Shown here in pieces: positions 49,632 to 58,363 of a stretch of 64,000 bases of DNA. The translations under genes were made by a program, and so were the position numbers. The notes under the pieces were generated by a model. The model had not been told where the DNA came from. It made no database searches and worked only from the letters and a program-made list of their open reading frames with translations. Positions within the stretch are counted from its first letter, which is position 1. Each line of letters starts with the position of its first letter. This stretch comes from a bacterium (GTDB lineage Bacteria; Joyebacterota; Joyebacteria; Joyebacterales; Joyebacteraceae): NCBI GenBank assembly GCA_025774245.1, contig JALGWI010000005.1:1-64000 (forward strand), in the 5' to 3' direction.

Positions 49632-50870
49632 TCAGTTGAACCAGGACTTCACGAACTCGAAGATCTTCGTGAGCGCCGAACCCCCGTCCGCGCTCACCAT
49701 GTACCCGACCGTTCCCACGACGACCGCGAGGATGATCACGTAGACGATCCAGAGCTTCGTGAGATCCTGCCCCTTCAGGCTCCCGAGCATCACGGGCTCG
49801 CGCGAGAGGTAGCTCGAAGCGGCGAACAGCTCCTCGCCGATCAGCGTGTAGTCGCACGCCGCCACGAAGAACGGAAGCTGCGAGGTCTCCTTCGTCCCTG
49901 CGATCTGGATGGCGCCGATCGAGTGGCCGGTCTCCGCGAGAATGAGCGACTCGGCGTAGAAGGTGCCGATGAGGAAGACCGCCTCCGGCCGGTCGCGGAG
50001 CATCATGCCGTTGACGCCGGCGGTGTAGCCGAACTGGTCGTACGTCAGATACGCGACGCGGGACGGATCGTACTCGTCGGGCCTCCCGACCTCCGCGTAG
50101 GACGCCTTAACGATCTCCTGCGCCGTCGCCATGACGATGGGATCGGCGCACGGCACGTGGAGCGGCGTCCCGTGACGCGCGACGCGCTTCGCCACGTGTC
50201 CGAGGATCGTGAGCGCGGCGAGCGTCCCGACCTCGGTCACGAGCTCGATTCCGGGGACGAAGAGCACGGGGCGCCCCATCTCGGTGGCGCGCCCGACGGC
50301 GTCGTCGACGGCCTCGAGGCCGGGGATCTCCCTGATGAAGAGCTCGCCGCCCTTCTTGGCCCGCTGGATGTAGAACAGAACGGCGCCGCAGAAGAGGGCC
50401 GCGATGACGAGGACGCCCAGGCGGCTCTTCGCGAACCACTGGGCGCTCGAGACGGCGGCGGGCGAGGGCTCGGAGTCGGTGTGGCCGAACGGCGTCCGCG
50501 TCCTGACGACGTACTGGTAGCTCGTTCCGTCCTCGGTGTTCGAGTCGGTGTACTCGGTGTCGGTCGCGGGAACCTCGCCGATCGACGCGGGCTCCTCGCC
50601 GGGAGCGTAGCGAAGGACGTCGAAGCCGAGAATCTCGTCCTCCCTGCCGCCGGGATCCGTAAGCTCCCACGTGACGAGAATCGATCCGCCACCGTCCTCG
50701 GGAGCGTCCTCGGCGGAGACGGCGCAGGCGATCGGGAGGGGAGGGCCGCCTTCGGCGGACGGGTCTCCCTGTGCGAAGGCGTCCCCACCCGAAAGGGTGA
50801 GGACGCCCAGAATGAGCACAACGGTGAGCGGATGGACCCGCGCGGTTCTGTCGGCGCCGAAGAAGCGCAC
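49632..50870 (-). CDS. DUF6754 membrane protein with fibronectin-like domain
   Basis: 412 residues. A signal-like hydrophobic stretch (about 14-33) is followed by an FN3-like domain (about 48-135, with FDVLRY and TSYQYVVRT). A helix at about 150-165 comes next, then a conserved domain starting at KKGGELFIREIPGLEAVDDAVGRATEMGRPVLFVPG, the DUF6754 signature. A final helix lies at about 368-392. GTG 50870 follows AGGAGA by nine bases; the longer in-frame start is basic and lacks a ribosome site. First gene of the cluster; function unknown. Confidence 0.8.
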   Translation of the reverse strand: MRFFGADRTARVHPLTVVLILGVLTLSGGDAFAQGDPSAEGGPPLPIACAVSAEDAPEDGGGSILVTWELTDPGGREDEILGFDVLRYAPGEEPASIGEVPATDTEYTDSNTEDGTSYQYVVRTRTPFGHTDSEPSPAAVSSAQWFAKSRLGVLVIAALFCGAVLFYIQRAKKGGELFIREIPGLEAVDDAVGRATEMGRPVLFVPGIELVTEVGTLAALTILGHVAKRVARHGTPLHVPCADPIVMATAQEIVKASYAEVGRPDEYDPSRVAYLTYDQFGYTAGVNGMMLRDRPEAVFLIGTFYAESLILAETGHSIGAIQIAGTKETSQLPFFVAACDYTLIGEELFAASSYLSREPVMLGSLKGQDLTKLWIVYVIILAVVVGTVGYMVSADGGSALTKIFEFVKSWFN

Positions 50871-50922
50871 CAAGCGTGTTCTCCTGTCCCCTTGTGTACC
50901 CGCTCGCGCGTACCGGCCGGTC

Positions 50923-52287
50923 CTAGAGCGCCTTGATCGTGCCGTCGAGCGCCTCGAGTCCCTCGTCGATCTCGCCGGCACTGACCGTGAGCGGCGGTCT
51001 GAAGCGCACCGTCACGGCCCCGCACGGGAGCGCGATCGTTCCCTTCTCGCGGAGCTTGGCGAGCGCCTCGTCGCGCATCTCGGTCGACGGGAGGTCGAAC
51101 GCGCACATGAGCCCGCGGCCCCTGACGTTCGACATCTTGTCGCCCGTCGCCGAAGCCACGGCAGCCAGGCCGTCCAGAAGCCGCTTCCCCATCGAGGCCG
51201 CGTTGTCGAGGAGGTTCTCCTCGTCGATGATCTCGAGGTAACGCTGGCAGCGGACCATGTCTACCAGGTTCCCGCCCCAGGTCGAGTTGATTCTCGAGGA
51301 GACCTCGAACACATTCCCCTCGACCTCCTTGACGCGGTCGGAGACCATGATGCCGCAGATCTGCGTCTTCTTCCCGAAGCAGAGGATGTCCGGCAGGGCG
51401 CCGAGCTGCTCGCAGGCCCACATCGTTCCCGTGAGTCCCATGCCCGTCTGGATCTCGTCGAAGATGAGCATGATCTCGTTCTCGTCGGCGACCTTCCGGA
51501 GCGCCTTGATGAACTCGGGACGGAAGTGGTTGTCGCCGCCCTCGCCCTGGATCGGCTCGATGAGGATGGCGGCGATGTCGTCGGGGTGCTCTTCGATGGC
51601 CGTCGCGATCTGGCCCAGGGCCTTCTCCTCGGAGGCCTTCACCTGCTCGACGTTCTCCCCCTCCATCGGGAACCGCATCTTCGGAGTCAGGATTCGCGGC
51701 CAGTCGAACTTGGGGAAGTACTGGGTCTTCCGGGGATCGAACGTGTTCGTGAGCGACAGCGTGTACCCGCTCCGCCCGTGGAACGCCTGCTCGAAGTGGA
51801 TCACCTTCGACCCGCGAAGGAGAGCCTCCGGCGTGTCCTGCTGGTTGATCCCCTTCTCCATATTCTTCCGGACCTTCCAGTCGAACGCGGTCTTGAGGGC
51901 GTTCTCGACGGAGAGCGCGCCGCCGCTCACGAAGAACAGGTTCTTGAGGACCGGCGTCGCCGCGAGCCTTCCGAACGTGTCGACGAACTCCGCCATCTCG
52001 GTCGTGTAGAGGTCCGAGTTGGCCGGCTTGTTCACCGCCACCCTCCCGAGCTTCTGCACGAACTCGGGCGTCGTCATCTTCGGGTGGTTGAACCCGATCG
52101 GCGACGAGGCGAAGCAGGTGAAGAAGTCGAGATACCTCTTCCCGCCCCGCGAGTCGAACATGTAGCTGCCCTTGCTCTTGTCGAGATCGAAGACGACGTC
52201 GAAGCCGTCGGCGAGCATGTGCGCGCCGATCACGGTGTGGACCCTGTCGGGCGTGACGGTCCTGGTATTGGTGCGCGTCTCGGTCAC
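50923..52287 (-). CDS. lat: L-lysine 6-aminotransferase
   Basis: PLP-dependent class III aminotransferase converting lysine and 2-oxoglutarate to alpha-aminoadipate semialdehyde and glutamate. 454 residues. FDSRGGKRYLDFFTCFASSPIGFNHP opens like the characterised lysine epsilon-aminotransferases. IEPIQGEGGDNHF and FDEIQTGMGLTG carry the PLP-binding Asp, and GKKTQ carries the Schiff-base Lys. The product cyclises to piperideine-6-carboxylate. GTG 52287 follows GGAGG by six bases. No dedicated aminoadipate-semialdehyde dehydrogenase adjoins; the P5C dehydrogenase at 7537 might stand in. Confidence 0.92.
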   Translation of the reverse strand: MTETRTNTRTVTPDRVHTVIGAHMLADGFDVVFDLDKSKGSYMFDSRGGKRYLDFFTCFASSPIGFNHPKMTTPEFVQKLGRVAVNKPANSDLYTTEMAEFVDTFGRLAATPVLKNLFFVSGGALSVENALKTAFDWKVRKNMEKGINQQDTPEALLRGSKVIHFEQAFHGRSGYTLSLTNTFDPRKTQYFPKFDWPRILTPKMRFPMEGENVEQVKASEEKALGQIATAIEEHPDDIAAILIEPIQGEGGDNHFRPEFIKALRKVADENEIMLIFDEIQTGMGLTGTMWACEQLGALPDILCFGKKTQICGIMVSDRVKEVEGNVFEVSSRINSTWGGNLVDMVRCQRYLEIIDEENLLDNAASMGKRLLDGLAAVASATGDKMSNVRGRGLMCAFDLPSTEMRDEALAKLREKGTIALPCGAVTVRFRPPLTVSAGEIDEGLEALDGTIKAL

Positions 52288-52413
52288 TTCGTGCCTCCGT
52301 GTCGAAAAGGGGATTCGCCCCGAGCTTGGGCGACCGCAGCCCCCGGGGCGCGAACTCGGGGCACGCACGCCGTCGGGGGAGAAACGTCGGCCCTCACGGG
52401 CCGCAAACACCCT

Positions 52414-52443
52414 AATATAGCCGTTTTGCGGAGCTTCTGTCCA
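52414..52443 (-). promoter_or_regulatory. sigma70-like promoter of the aminotransferase gene
   Basis: Minus strand TGGACA (52438-52443), 18-base spacer, TATATT (52414-52419), about 127 bases before the start. Confidence 0.6.
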
Positions 52444-52527
52444 CACGAATCTTGCGGGTAGAGGGGGACTCACACCGCTGCCGGGGGCCCGACGGGCGGC
52501 TTCGCGACGCCTCGGCTGCCGAGGTCC

Positions 52528-53523
52528 TCAGCGTTCTCGCGGGTCGCCGGGGGATCGGGCGTCGGTTCCGATGCCCTCGCGGGAAGGGTCTTCGTCCCGC
52601 GGGGCCCGGCGTGGAAAGAGCAGCTGCAGGAGCGCCGGCGCGACCGGCTGCGAGGCGAGCCTGGCGGGGATCTCCTCGGGCGCGAGGATCCCGTCCTCGG
52701 TGACGACGCCGCGGACGAGGGAGAGGGGCGTCCTCTCGAAGTAGCGGTTCTCCACGGCGACGCCGGCCGGCCGCTCCTCCATGAGCTCGCGCTCGTCCAT
52801 GAGGCGGCCGGTGCCTCCCCGGAGCGCGCTCGGGAGGAGCTTGTCCGAGAGGGCGGCGACGTAGACGGGGACGTCCTTCTCCTTGGCGACCAGCGCGAGC
52901 GGGTACGTGCCGACCTTGTTGACGAAGTCGGTCTCCGAGACGCTGCCCGATCCCACCAGCACGAGCCCGCAGCGATCGAGGAGGTCGGGGAGGGCCGCGT
53001 CGGCGACGACCGTGACGGGGATGTCCCACGCCGGGAGGCTCCCCGCGAACTCGACGCCCTCGCGCCCCGGGCGCGACTCGGCGACGACCACGCGAAACTC
53101 GGTCCCGCTTGCCGCCGCCTGTACGAGGATCGCGCGGACGCTCTCGCTCGCGCCGAGCGTGGCGATCGTGCCGTCGGCCGGCACGAGTGGCGCGCCCTTC
53201 TTCCCGAGGCTCTCGAGGTCCGCGTCGGCGAACTCCCAGGCCTCGTTGCACTGCATGAAGACCGCGCGACGGGCGACCTCGGGCGAGAGCCCCGAGAGGA
53301 CCATCCTCTCCGCGGAGGAGAGGACCCTGCCGACCAGATTCACGATCGACGCCATCTCGCGCTTCGCGTCGATGAGCTCGCGGCACGCGTCGAGAAGCTC
53401 GTCCCAGAACGAGCCCGGGTCGCCGGCGTCGGAGGTCTCCGCCATCTCGGCGAGCCTCCTGGCCGCGAGCCCCGTCAGAACGGTTGCGCTCGAGCGCGAA
53501 TCCTGTGCGATGTCTTCGAACAC
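52528..53523 (-). CDS. eIF-2B/methylthioribose-1-phosphate isomerase-family protein
   Basis: 331 residues of the IF-2B fold, with an N-terminal helical part and a nucleotide-like C-terminal part (VLVGSGSVSETDFVNKVGTYPLALVAKEKDVPVYVAA). This family covers eIF-2B subunits, MtnA and ribose-1,5-bisphosphate isomerase. The active-site Cys/Asp pattern of MtnA is not clearly present, so a sugar-phosphate isomerase or a ligand-binding homologue are both possible. It starts 68 bases after the last ABC permease and may share its transcript. Confidence 0.75.
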   Translation of the reverse strand: MFEDIAQDSRSSATVLTGLAARRLAEMAETSDAGDPGSFWDELLDACRELIDAKREMASIVNLVGRVLSSAERMVLSGLSPEVARRAVFMQCNEAWEFADADLESLGKKGAPLVPADGTIATLGASESVRAILVQAAASGTEFRVVVAESRPGREGVEFAGSLPAWDIPVTVVADAALPDLLDRCGLVLVGSGSVSETDFVNKVGTYPLALVAKEKDVPVYVAALSDKLLPSALRGGTGRLMDERELMEERPAGVAVENRYFERTPLSLVRGVVTEDGILAPEEIPARLASQPVAPALLQLLFPRRAPRDEDPSREGIGTDARSPGDPRER

Positions 53524-53591
53524 GCGCTGCTCCTCGCTCGGGCCGCCGCGGCCCCGGTTCCCTCGGTCACGGCCTCCCGTGACCTCTCACG

Positions 53592-54845
53592 TCACGCGTA
53601 CTTCGACATTGCCTCGATCGGATCGAGCCTCGAGGCCTTGATAGCGGGATAGAGGCCGAACAGGATCCCGACGCCGACGGCGAAGGAGAGGCCGAGGATG
53701 ATCCCGGTGCCGGACACGGGGATGAAGATGTCCTGGCCCATCTGCTGCGCGCCGAACGTCATGAGCTTCGTGAGCCCCACGCCGAGCGCGACGCCGACCA
53801 GGCCTCCGAACACGCTGATCGTCACGGACTCGATCAGGAACTGCTGGAAGATGGCGCGGTCCTCCGCGCCCACGGCCTTCCTGATCCCGATCTCGCGCAG
53901 CCGCTCGTTCACGGAGATGATGAGGACCGAGAGGAGACCGATGCCGCCGACGAGGAGCGAGACCGTCGCGATCGTCGAGAGGATGCCGTTCCACGTGTTG
54001 ACGATCTGCTGGACGTCCTGTCTCGCCCGGAGAATCTCCTCGGCCACGTTCTCGATCTGGAAGTCCTCGATCTGGCGGTGCTCCCGCATGAGCGTGCTGT
54101 GGATCTTCTCGTAGCCGGTCGCGAGGTCGGCGTCGCTCTTGAGCCTGACGGCGAAGTAGGCGATCCGTTTCGTCCCGGAGATGTAGTACATGCCAGCGGT
54201 GATGGGGATGTAGACGCGCTGGTGCTCCTCCTCCTGCCCGGAGCCCCCGAACATGTCGCTGAAATCCTTCTGCTGGAGGACGCCCACCACCTTGAAGTGC
54301 TCGTCGCCGATCAGGATGTCCTCGCCGACCGCGTTCGCGTCGCCGAAGAGGTCCTCCTTCACGATCTCGCCCAGGACGGCCACGCGCGCGTTGTTCTCGA
54401 CGTCGATGTCGGAGAGGAAGCGTCCCTGGCCGAGCTCGAACTTGAGGAGGTAGAACCCGTCCGGGGTCGCGGCGAAGATCTCCGCGCGGCGCGCCTCGCT
54501 ACCGGCCCGCACGACCCTGTAGTCCGCGACGACGGGCGTGATGCCGAGGATCTCGTCGACCTCCGCGCGCAGGATCTCGGTGTCCTCGAACGAGAGCCCC
54601 TTCGAGGCCTTGAGGCGCGCGTAGCCTTCGGGGTTGACCGGGCGCATGTTGCCGACGAAGAGCACATTGTCGAGGCCGAGCTTGTCGAAGTCCTCCCAGA
54701 TCCGCCCCGCGATGCCCCCGACGAACGAGGTCATCGCGACGACGGCGGCGACGCCCACGACGATGCCGAAGAGCGTGAGCCCCGACCGCAGTTTGTGGGA
54801 CCGGATGGACGCGAGGCCGCTCGCGATGCTCTCGAGGATGTTCAC
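53592..54845 (-). CDS. ABC transporter permease 2 (MacB/FtsX type)
   Basis: 417 residues. An N-terminal helix, a periplasmic MacB_PCD-like domain (about 40-250), then three helices at the end with NERLREIGIRKAVGAEDR and the FtsX C-terminal pattern (FGLYPAIKASRLDPIEAM). Third permease/ATPase component of the operon that starts at 58030, and not a duplicate of permease 1 in sequence. ATPase, adaptor and both permeases likely form a tripartite-type exporter. Confidence 0.9.
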   Translation of the reverse strand: MNILESIASGLASIRSHKLRSGLTLFGIVVGVAAVVAMTSFVGGIAGRIWEDFDKLGLDNVLFVGNMRPVNPEGYARLKASKGLSFEDTEILRAEVDEILGITPVVADYRVVRAGSEARRAEIFAATPDGFYLLKFELGQGRFLSDIDVENNARVAVLGEIVKEDLFGDANAVGEDILIGDEHFKVVGVLQQKDFSDMFGGSGQEEEHQRVYIPITAGMYYISGTKRIAYFAVRLKSDADLATGYEKIHSTLMREHRQIEDFQIENVAEEILRARQDVQQIVNTWNGILSTIATVSLLVGGIGLLSVLIISVNERLREIGIRKAVGAEDRAIFQQFLIESVTISVFGGLVGVALGVGLTKLMTFGAQQMGQDIFIPVSGTGIILGLSFAVGVGILFGLYPAIKASRLDPIEAMSKYA

Positions 54846-54910
54846 TGCGCGACTCCCGTGGTTTCAGTTGGACGGGCCCGCCGGAGATCGAGCGTCGGCG
54901 GCGAGGCTGA

Positions 54911-56143
54911 CTACTGGTACCTGAGCGCTTCTACCGGGTCGAGCCTGGCCGCCCGAATGGCCGGGAAGAGCCCGAAGATGACACCGACGGCGACGGAGCA
55001 TCCGAACGCGATCAGGAGGATGCCGGGTGTGACGGCGGTCGGCATGTTCAGCACCTTGTCGGTCAGTGCGACCATGCCGAGGCCCAGGAGGATCCCGAGG
55101 GCGCCTCCCGACGCCGTGACCACGAGCGCCTCGACCAGGAACTGGATGAAGACGTCGCGGCTGCTCGCCCCGATCGCCTTTCTCACACCGATCTCGCGGA
55201 TCCTCTCCGTGATCGACGCGAGCATGATGTTCGCGATCACGACGCCGCCCACGAAGAGCGAGACGAACGCGACGGCCCAGAAGATGATATTGAAGAAGGC
55301 CTCCTGCTCGTTCCGCTGCCGGATCTGATCGGACTTCGACTCGACGTTGAAGTCCTCGACGCCGTGTCGTCTGAGGAGAACCCTGTTCGCCTCCTCGGTC
55401 AGCGCCGGAACGGCCTCGATCGTCGTCGCGCTGATCTCGAGACCGTCGAGACGGTCGTTGACCGTGAACCGTCTGACCATCGTCGTGATGGGGATGTAGT
55501 GGCTTCTGTTGAACCACTCGAGGACGTTTCGATCGCTCCCCCCGCTCCCCTCGAAGTAGAACTCCTTCTTCTGCATGATCCCGACGACCTCGAAGGGAAT
55601 CCCCTCGATCGTGATCGTCTTCCCGATCGCCTCCTCCTCGCCGAAGAGGTCCTCCTTGTACGTCGGTCCCATCATGACGACGTTCGCGTAGTTCTCGCAG
55701 TCCTTGTCCGTGATGAAGCGTCCCTCGGCGACCGGCATGTTGTCCGCGTGCGGGTAGTCGCGGTTCGTGCCGAGCACCTTCATCTGGAACGTCTTCTCGC
55801 CGTACGCGACGGCGAGGAACTCCGTGATCTCGGGATCGACCGTGAGGACCGACGGGCACTCGCGCCGGATCGCCTGCGCGTCACGGTAGGTGAGGCGCTC
55901 GGAGGCGCGCTCGGCCGCGGTCTGGAAGATGTCGTGGCTGTGCTGATTCGTGATACGAAGCTCGCGGAGGCCGCCCATCTCGTCGAAGAAGTCCTCGGTC
56001 TGCTTCTCTCCTCCGCGCATGAGGGAGAGGACGGCAACGACGGATGCCGTGCCGAGCACGATACCGACGATCGTGATCACCGCGCGGCCCTTGTGGCTCG
56101 CCATGTCCCGGGCCCCGGCGCCGACGCTCTCGAGCAGGTTCAC
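54911..56143 (-). CDS. ABC transporter permease 1 (MacB/FtsX type)
   Basis: 410 residues with the same layout as permease 2: N-terminal helix, large periplasmic domain (about 50-280) and three C-terminal helices, with [19 protein letters not shown] and [21 protein letters not shown] at the end. GTG start overlaps the ATPase stop by four bases (GTGA), so tight coupling. The second permease follows after 65 bases. Confidence 0.9.
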   Translation of the reverse strand: MNLLESVGAGARDMASHKGRAVITIVGIVLGTASVVAVLSLMRGGEKQTEDFFDEMGGLRELRITNQHSHDIFQTAAERASERLTYRDAQAIRRECPSVLTVDPEITEFLAVAYGEKTFQMKVLGTNRDYPHADNMPVAEGRFITDKDCENYANVVMMGPTYKEDLFGEEEAIGKTITIEGIPFEVVGIMQKKEFYFEGSGGSDRNVLEWFNRSHYIPITTMVRRFTVNDRLDGLEISATTIEAVPALTEEANRVLLRRHGVEDFNVESKSDQIRQRNEQEAFFNIIFWAVAFVSLFVGGVVIANIMLASITERIREIGVRKAIGASSRDVFIQFLVEALVVTASGGALGILLGLGMVALTDKVLNMPTAVTPGILLIAFGCSVAVGVIFGLFPAIRAARLDPVEALRYQ

Positions 56144-56820
56144 GCCCGGCCCTCCCTGGCGATCGCGCCGTCCTCGATCTCGACGGTCCGCCTCGCGTGC
56201 GAGGCGACGTTCGAGTCGTGGGTGACGATGATGACCGTCTTGCCGGCCCCGGAGAGCTCATCGAGAATGGCCATGATCTCGCGGCCGGTCTTCTGGTCGA
56301 GATTCCCCGTCGGCTCGTCGGCCAGGAGGATCGAGGGCTCGTTCACGAGCGCCCTCGCGATCGAGGCGCGCTGGCGCTCGCCGCCGGAGAGCTCGTTCGG
56401 GCGGTGCTTGAGACGGTGGCCGAGCCCGACGCTGTCGAGGGCACCTTCTGCCTGCTTCCTGCGGTCCGAGCGGTTCATCCCGCCGAGATAGACGAGGGGG
56501 AGCGCGACGTTCGCCACGAGGTCGACCCTGGGCAGCAGGTTGAAGTTCTGGAAGACGAAGCCGATCTCCTTGTTTCTGACCCGAGCGAGCGCGCGTCCGT
56601 GCAGGTCGCTCACCTCGGTCCCGTTCAGGAAGTACCGGCCCGTGCTGGGGGTGTCGAGGCACCCGAGTATGTGCATGAGCGTCGACTTGCCGGAGCCGGA
56701 GGGCCCCATGATGGCGACGTACTCGCCCTCCTCGATTCCGAACGTCACGCCGCGGAGGGCACGCACCTCGACCTCACCGAGGTCGTAGGTCTTCGTGAGG
56801 TCTTCCGTCCGGATCAGCAT
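56140..56820 (-). CDS. ABC transporter ATP-binding protein (MacB/LolD type)
   Basis: 226 residues. Walker [10 protein letters not shown] (about residues 40-48), Q-loop [12 protein letters not shown], signature [10 protein letters not shown], Walker [13 protein letters not shown] and the H-loop TH. Transcribed after the adaptor, with one base between, and overlapping the permease start. It probably drives both permeases as a heterodimer of membrane parts. Confidence 0.94.
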   Translation of the reverse strand: MLIRTEDLTKTYDLGEVEVRALRGVTFGIEEGEYVAIMGPSGSGKSTLMHILGCLDTPSTGRYFLNGTEVSDLHGRALARVRNKEIGFVFQNFNLLPRVDLVANVALPLVYLGGMNRSDRRKQAEGALDSVGLGHRLKHRPNELSGGERQRASIARALVNEPSILLADEPTGNLDQKTGREIMAILDELSGAGKTVIIVTHDSNVASHARRTVEIEDGAIAREGRA

Positions 56821-56821
56821 G

Positions 56822-58030
56822 CTAGTGCCTCCCGCCCGCCCGCTGGCTCATCCGCTGCCGCCTCTGCTCGTCCTCGCTCATCTCGTCGCCCTCGACCTCG
56901 GGGTTGTAGAGCGCGACGATCTCGCCCTCCTCCAGGCCGGAGACGATCTCGAGCGAGCCGATGTTGCTGATCCCCGTCTCCACCACCCGCTCGACGGGTT
57001 CGTCCTCGCTCCCGTCGAAGACGTACACGACGTAGTCCCCGTTCTGCCTGAACGCGGCCTCGATGGGAACAGTCAGGACGTCCTCCTTGTGGGCCCCCTG
57101 GATCTCGATGTTCGCGGTCATGCCGGGCTTGAGCCGCTCGTCGGAGTCGCTGATGTCGACCTCGATGTCGAAGATCTTCACGCCCTCGACGTTCCGGGCC
57201 GCGGGCGCGACGTGCGAGATGACTCCGTGGAACTTGGCGTTGGGGTAGGCGTCGACGTCGATGGTGACGTCCTGGCCGTTCCGGACCTTGCCGACGTCGA
57301 CCTCGTTGATGCCGGCCTTGATCTGCATGACCGAGAGGTCCGCGATCGTCATGAGCGTCGTGCCGCTCGTGTAGGAGAGAGCGCCCGACGTCACGATCTC
57401 GCCCTCCTCGATCTCGACCAGGATGACCGCTCCCGAACCGGGGGCGAGCACCTGGAGGATCTCCGCGGTCTCGGCGTCAAGGTCCATCGAGACGCCGTCC
57501 TCCTCGGCCAGCCGCATCTCTTCGAGGGCCGACTGGTACTCGATCCTCGTGATGTCGTAGTCGTCCTTCGCGAGACGGAGCTCCTCGTCGGAGATGAGGC
57601 CCGCCTTGTGGAGCTCGAGGTCGCGCTCGTAGTCGACCCGGGCGCGCTCGTGGTTGACCTTCGCCCTGCCGAAGCCGCTCTTCAGGTTCGCCACCGTCCT
57701 CGCCTGAGCCATGTCGGGCTCGATGCTCGCGAGGATGGCCCCCTTCCTGACGGACTGCCCTTCCTTGACGTGGAGCGCCGTGACCTTCCCGCTCACCTTC
57801 GACTTCACGAGGACCATCGTCTCGGGCTGGATCTCGCCGACCTCGTTCAGCTTGACGTCGATCTCACCGACCTCGCACCTGGCGGACCGATCCGGCAGGC
57901 TCTCCTCGGCGGCGGCCCCGCCCTCGGGGCTCGCCTCGGCGTCCACCTGTTGGCCGCGCTGTCCGAGGACGACGAAGAGAACGACGACCACGACAGCGAC
58001 CGGGATGATCCACTTGAGGTGCCTCTTCAT
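56822..58030 (-). CDS. periplasmic adaptor (MacA/HlyD family) of the ABC exporter
   Basis: 402 residues. An N-terminal membrane helix (about 6-22) anchors it in the inner membrane. [27 protein letters not shown] is the biotinyl-lipoyl half, then a coiled-coil hairpin (about 115-175), and the second lipoyl half with a beta-barrel ([36 protein letters not shown]). Closest in layout to MacA-like adaptors. The ATG at 58030 follows GGAGGAAG; the in-frame codon at 58054 adds an unlikely leader. Operon: adaptor, ATPase, permease, permease. Confidence 0.92.
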   Translation of the reverse strand: MKRHLKWIIPVAVVVVVLFVVLGQRGQQVDAEASPEGGAAAEESLPDRSARCEVGEIDVKLNEVGEIQPETMVLVKSKVSGKVTALHVKEGQSVRKGAILASIEPDMAQARTVANLKSGFGRAKVNHERARVDYERDLELHKAGLISDEELRLAKDDYDITRIEYQSALEEMRLAEEDGVSMDLDAETAEILQVLAPGSGAVILVEIEEGEIVTSGALSYTSGTTLMTIADLSVMQIKAGINEVDVGKVRNGQDVTIDVDAYPNAKFHGVISHVAPAARNVEGVKIFDIEVDISDSDERLKPGMTANIEIQGAHKEDVLTVPIEAAFRQNGDYVVYVFDGSEDEPVERVVETGISNIGSLEIVSGLEEGEIVALYNPEVEGDEMSEDEQRRQRMSQRAGGRH

Positions 58031-58075
58031 GACTTCCTCCAGGGTTCCTGACAAGCGTCATGTTTCGGAATCTTC

Positions 58076-58104
58076 AGTGTAACTCGTCACTTAGACACCC
58101 GCAA
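58076..58104 (-). promoter_or_regulatory. sigma70-like promoter of the ABC exporter operon
   Basis: Minus strand TTGCGG (58099-58104), 17-base spacer, TACACT (58076-58081), 46 bases before the adaptor ATG. Confidence 0.6.
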
Positions 58105-58226
58105 GGAGCCGTAGGTTTGGTCCCCGGGATCACTCCGGCCGGGCCTGGTTGCAGCTCCGACTACCCCTCACGCCACCTCTCCGGCCACCCGTCCGGCCGC
58201 CCCTCCGGCCCCGCCCGTTCCGGGGG

Positions 58227-58255
58227 CTGACAGCGCCCCGCCGTCCGTGTATACT
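58227..58255 (+). promoter_or_regulatory. sigma70-like promoter of the ABC-F gene
   Basis: CTGACA (58227-58232), 17-base spacer, TATACT (58250-58255), about 108 bases before the start. Confidence 0.6.
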
Positions 58256-58363
58256 CATATCTGTGGGCCTCGGGGCGCCGAGCCGCGGGGCCGGGAATCC
58301 CGCGCCCGACCCCTCCGAGGGGCGGGCGCTCCGCATGGTGACGAACGAAGGGCCTTCGCAGCC

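Larger units (their letters stand above)
58031..58363. other. divergent intergenic region, exporter operon/ABC-F
   Basis: 333 bases holding the two divergent promoters above. Between them are CCGGCC-rich and CCxCC pyrimidine-rich repeats (58130-58215) with no ORF I can support. Confidence 0.5.

Noticed and set aside
48077-50870. Similar GSLKG/GGLKG segments in cluster proteins A and C as a shared domain
   Set aside because: The match is only a few residues and could be chance.
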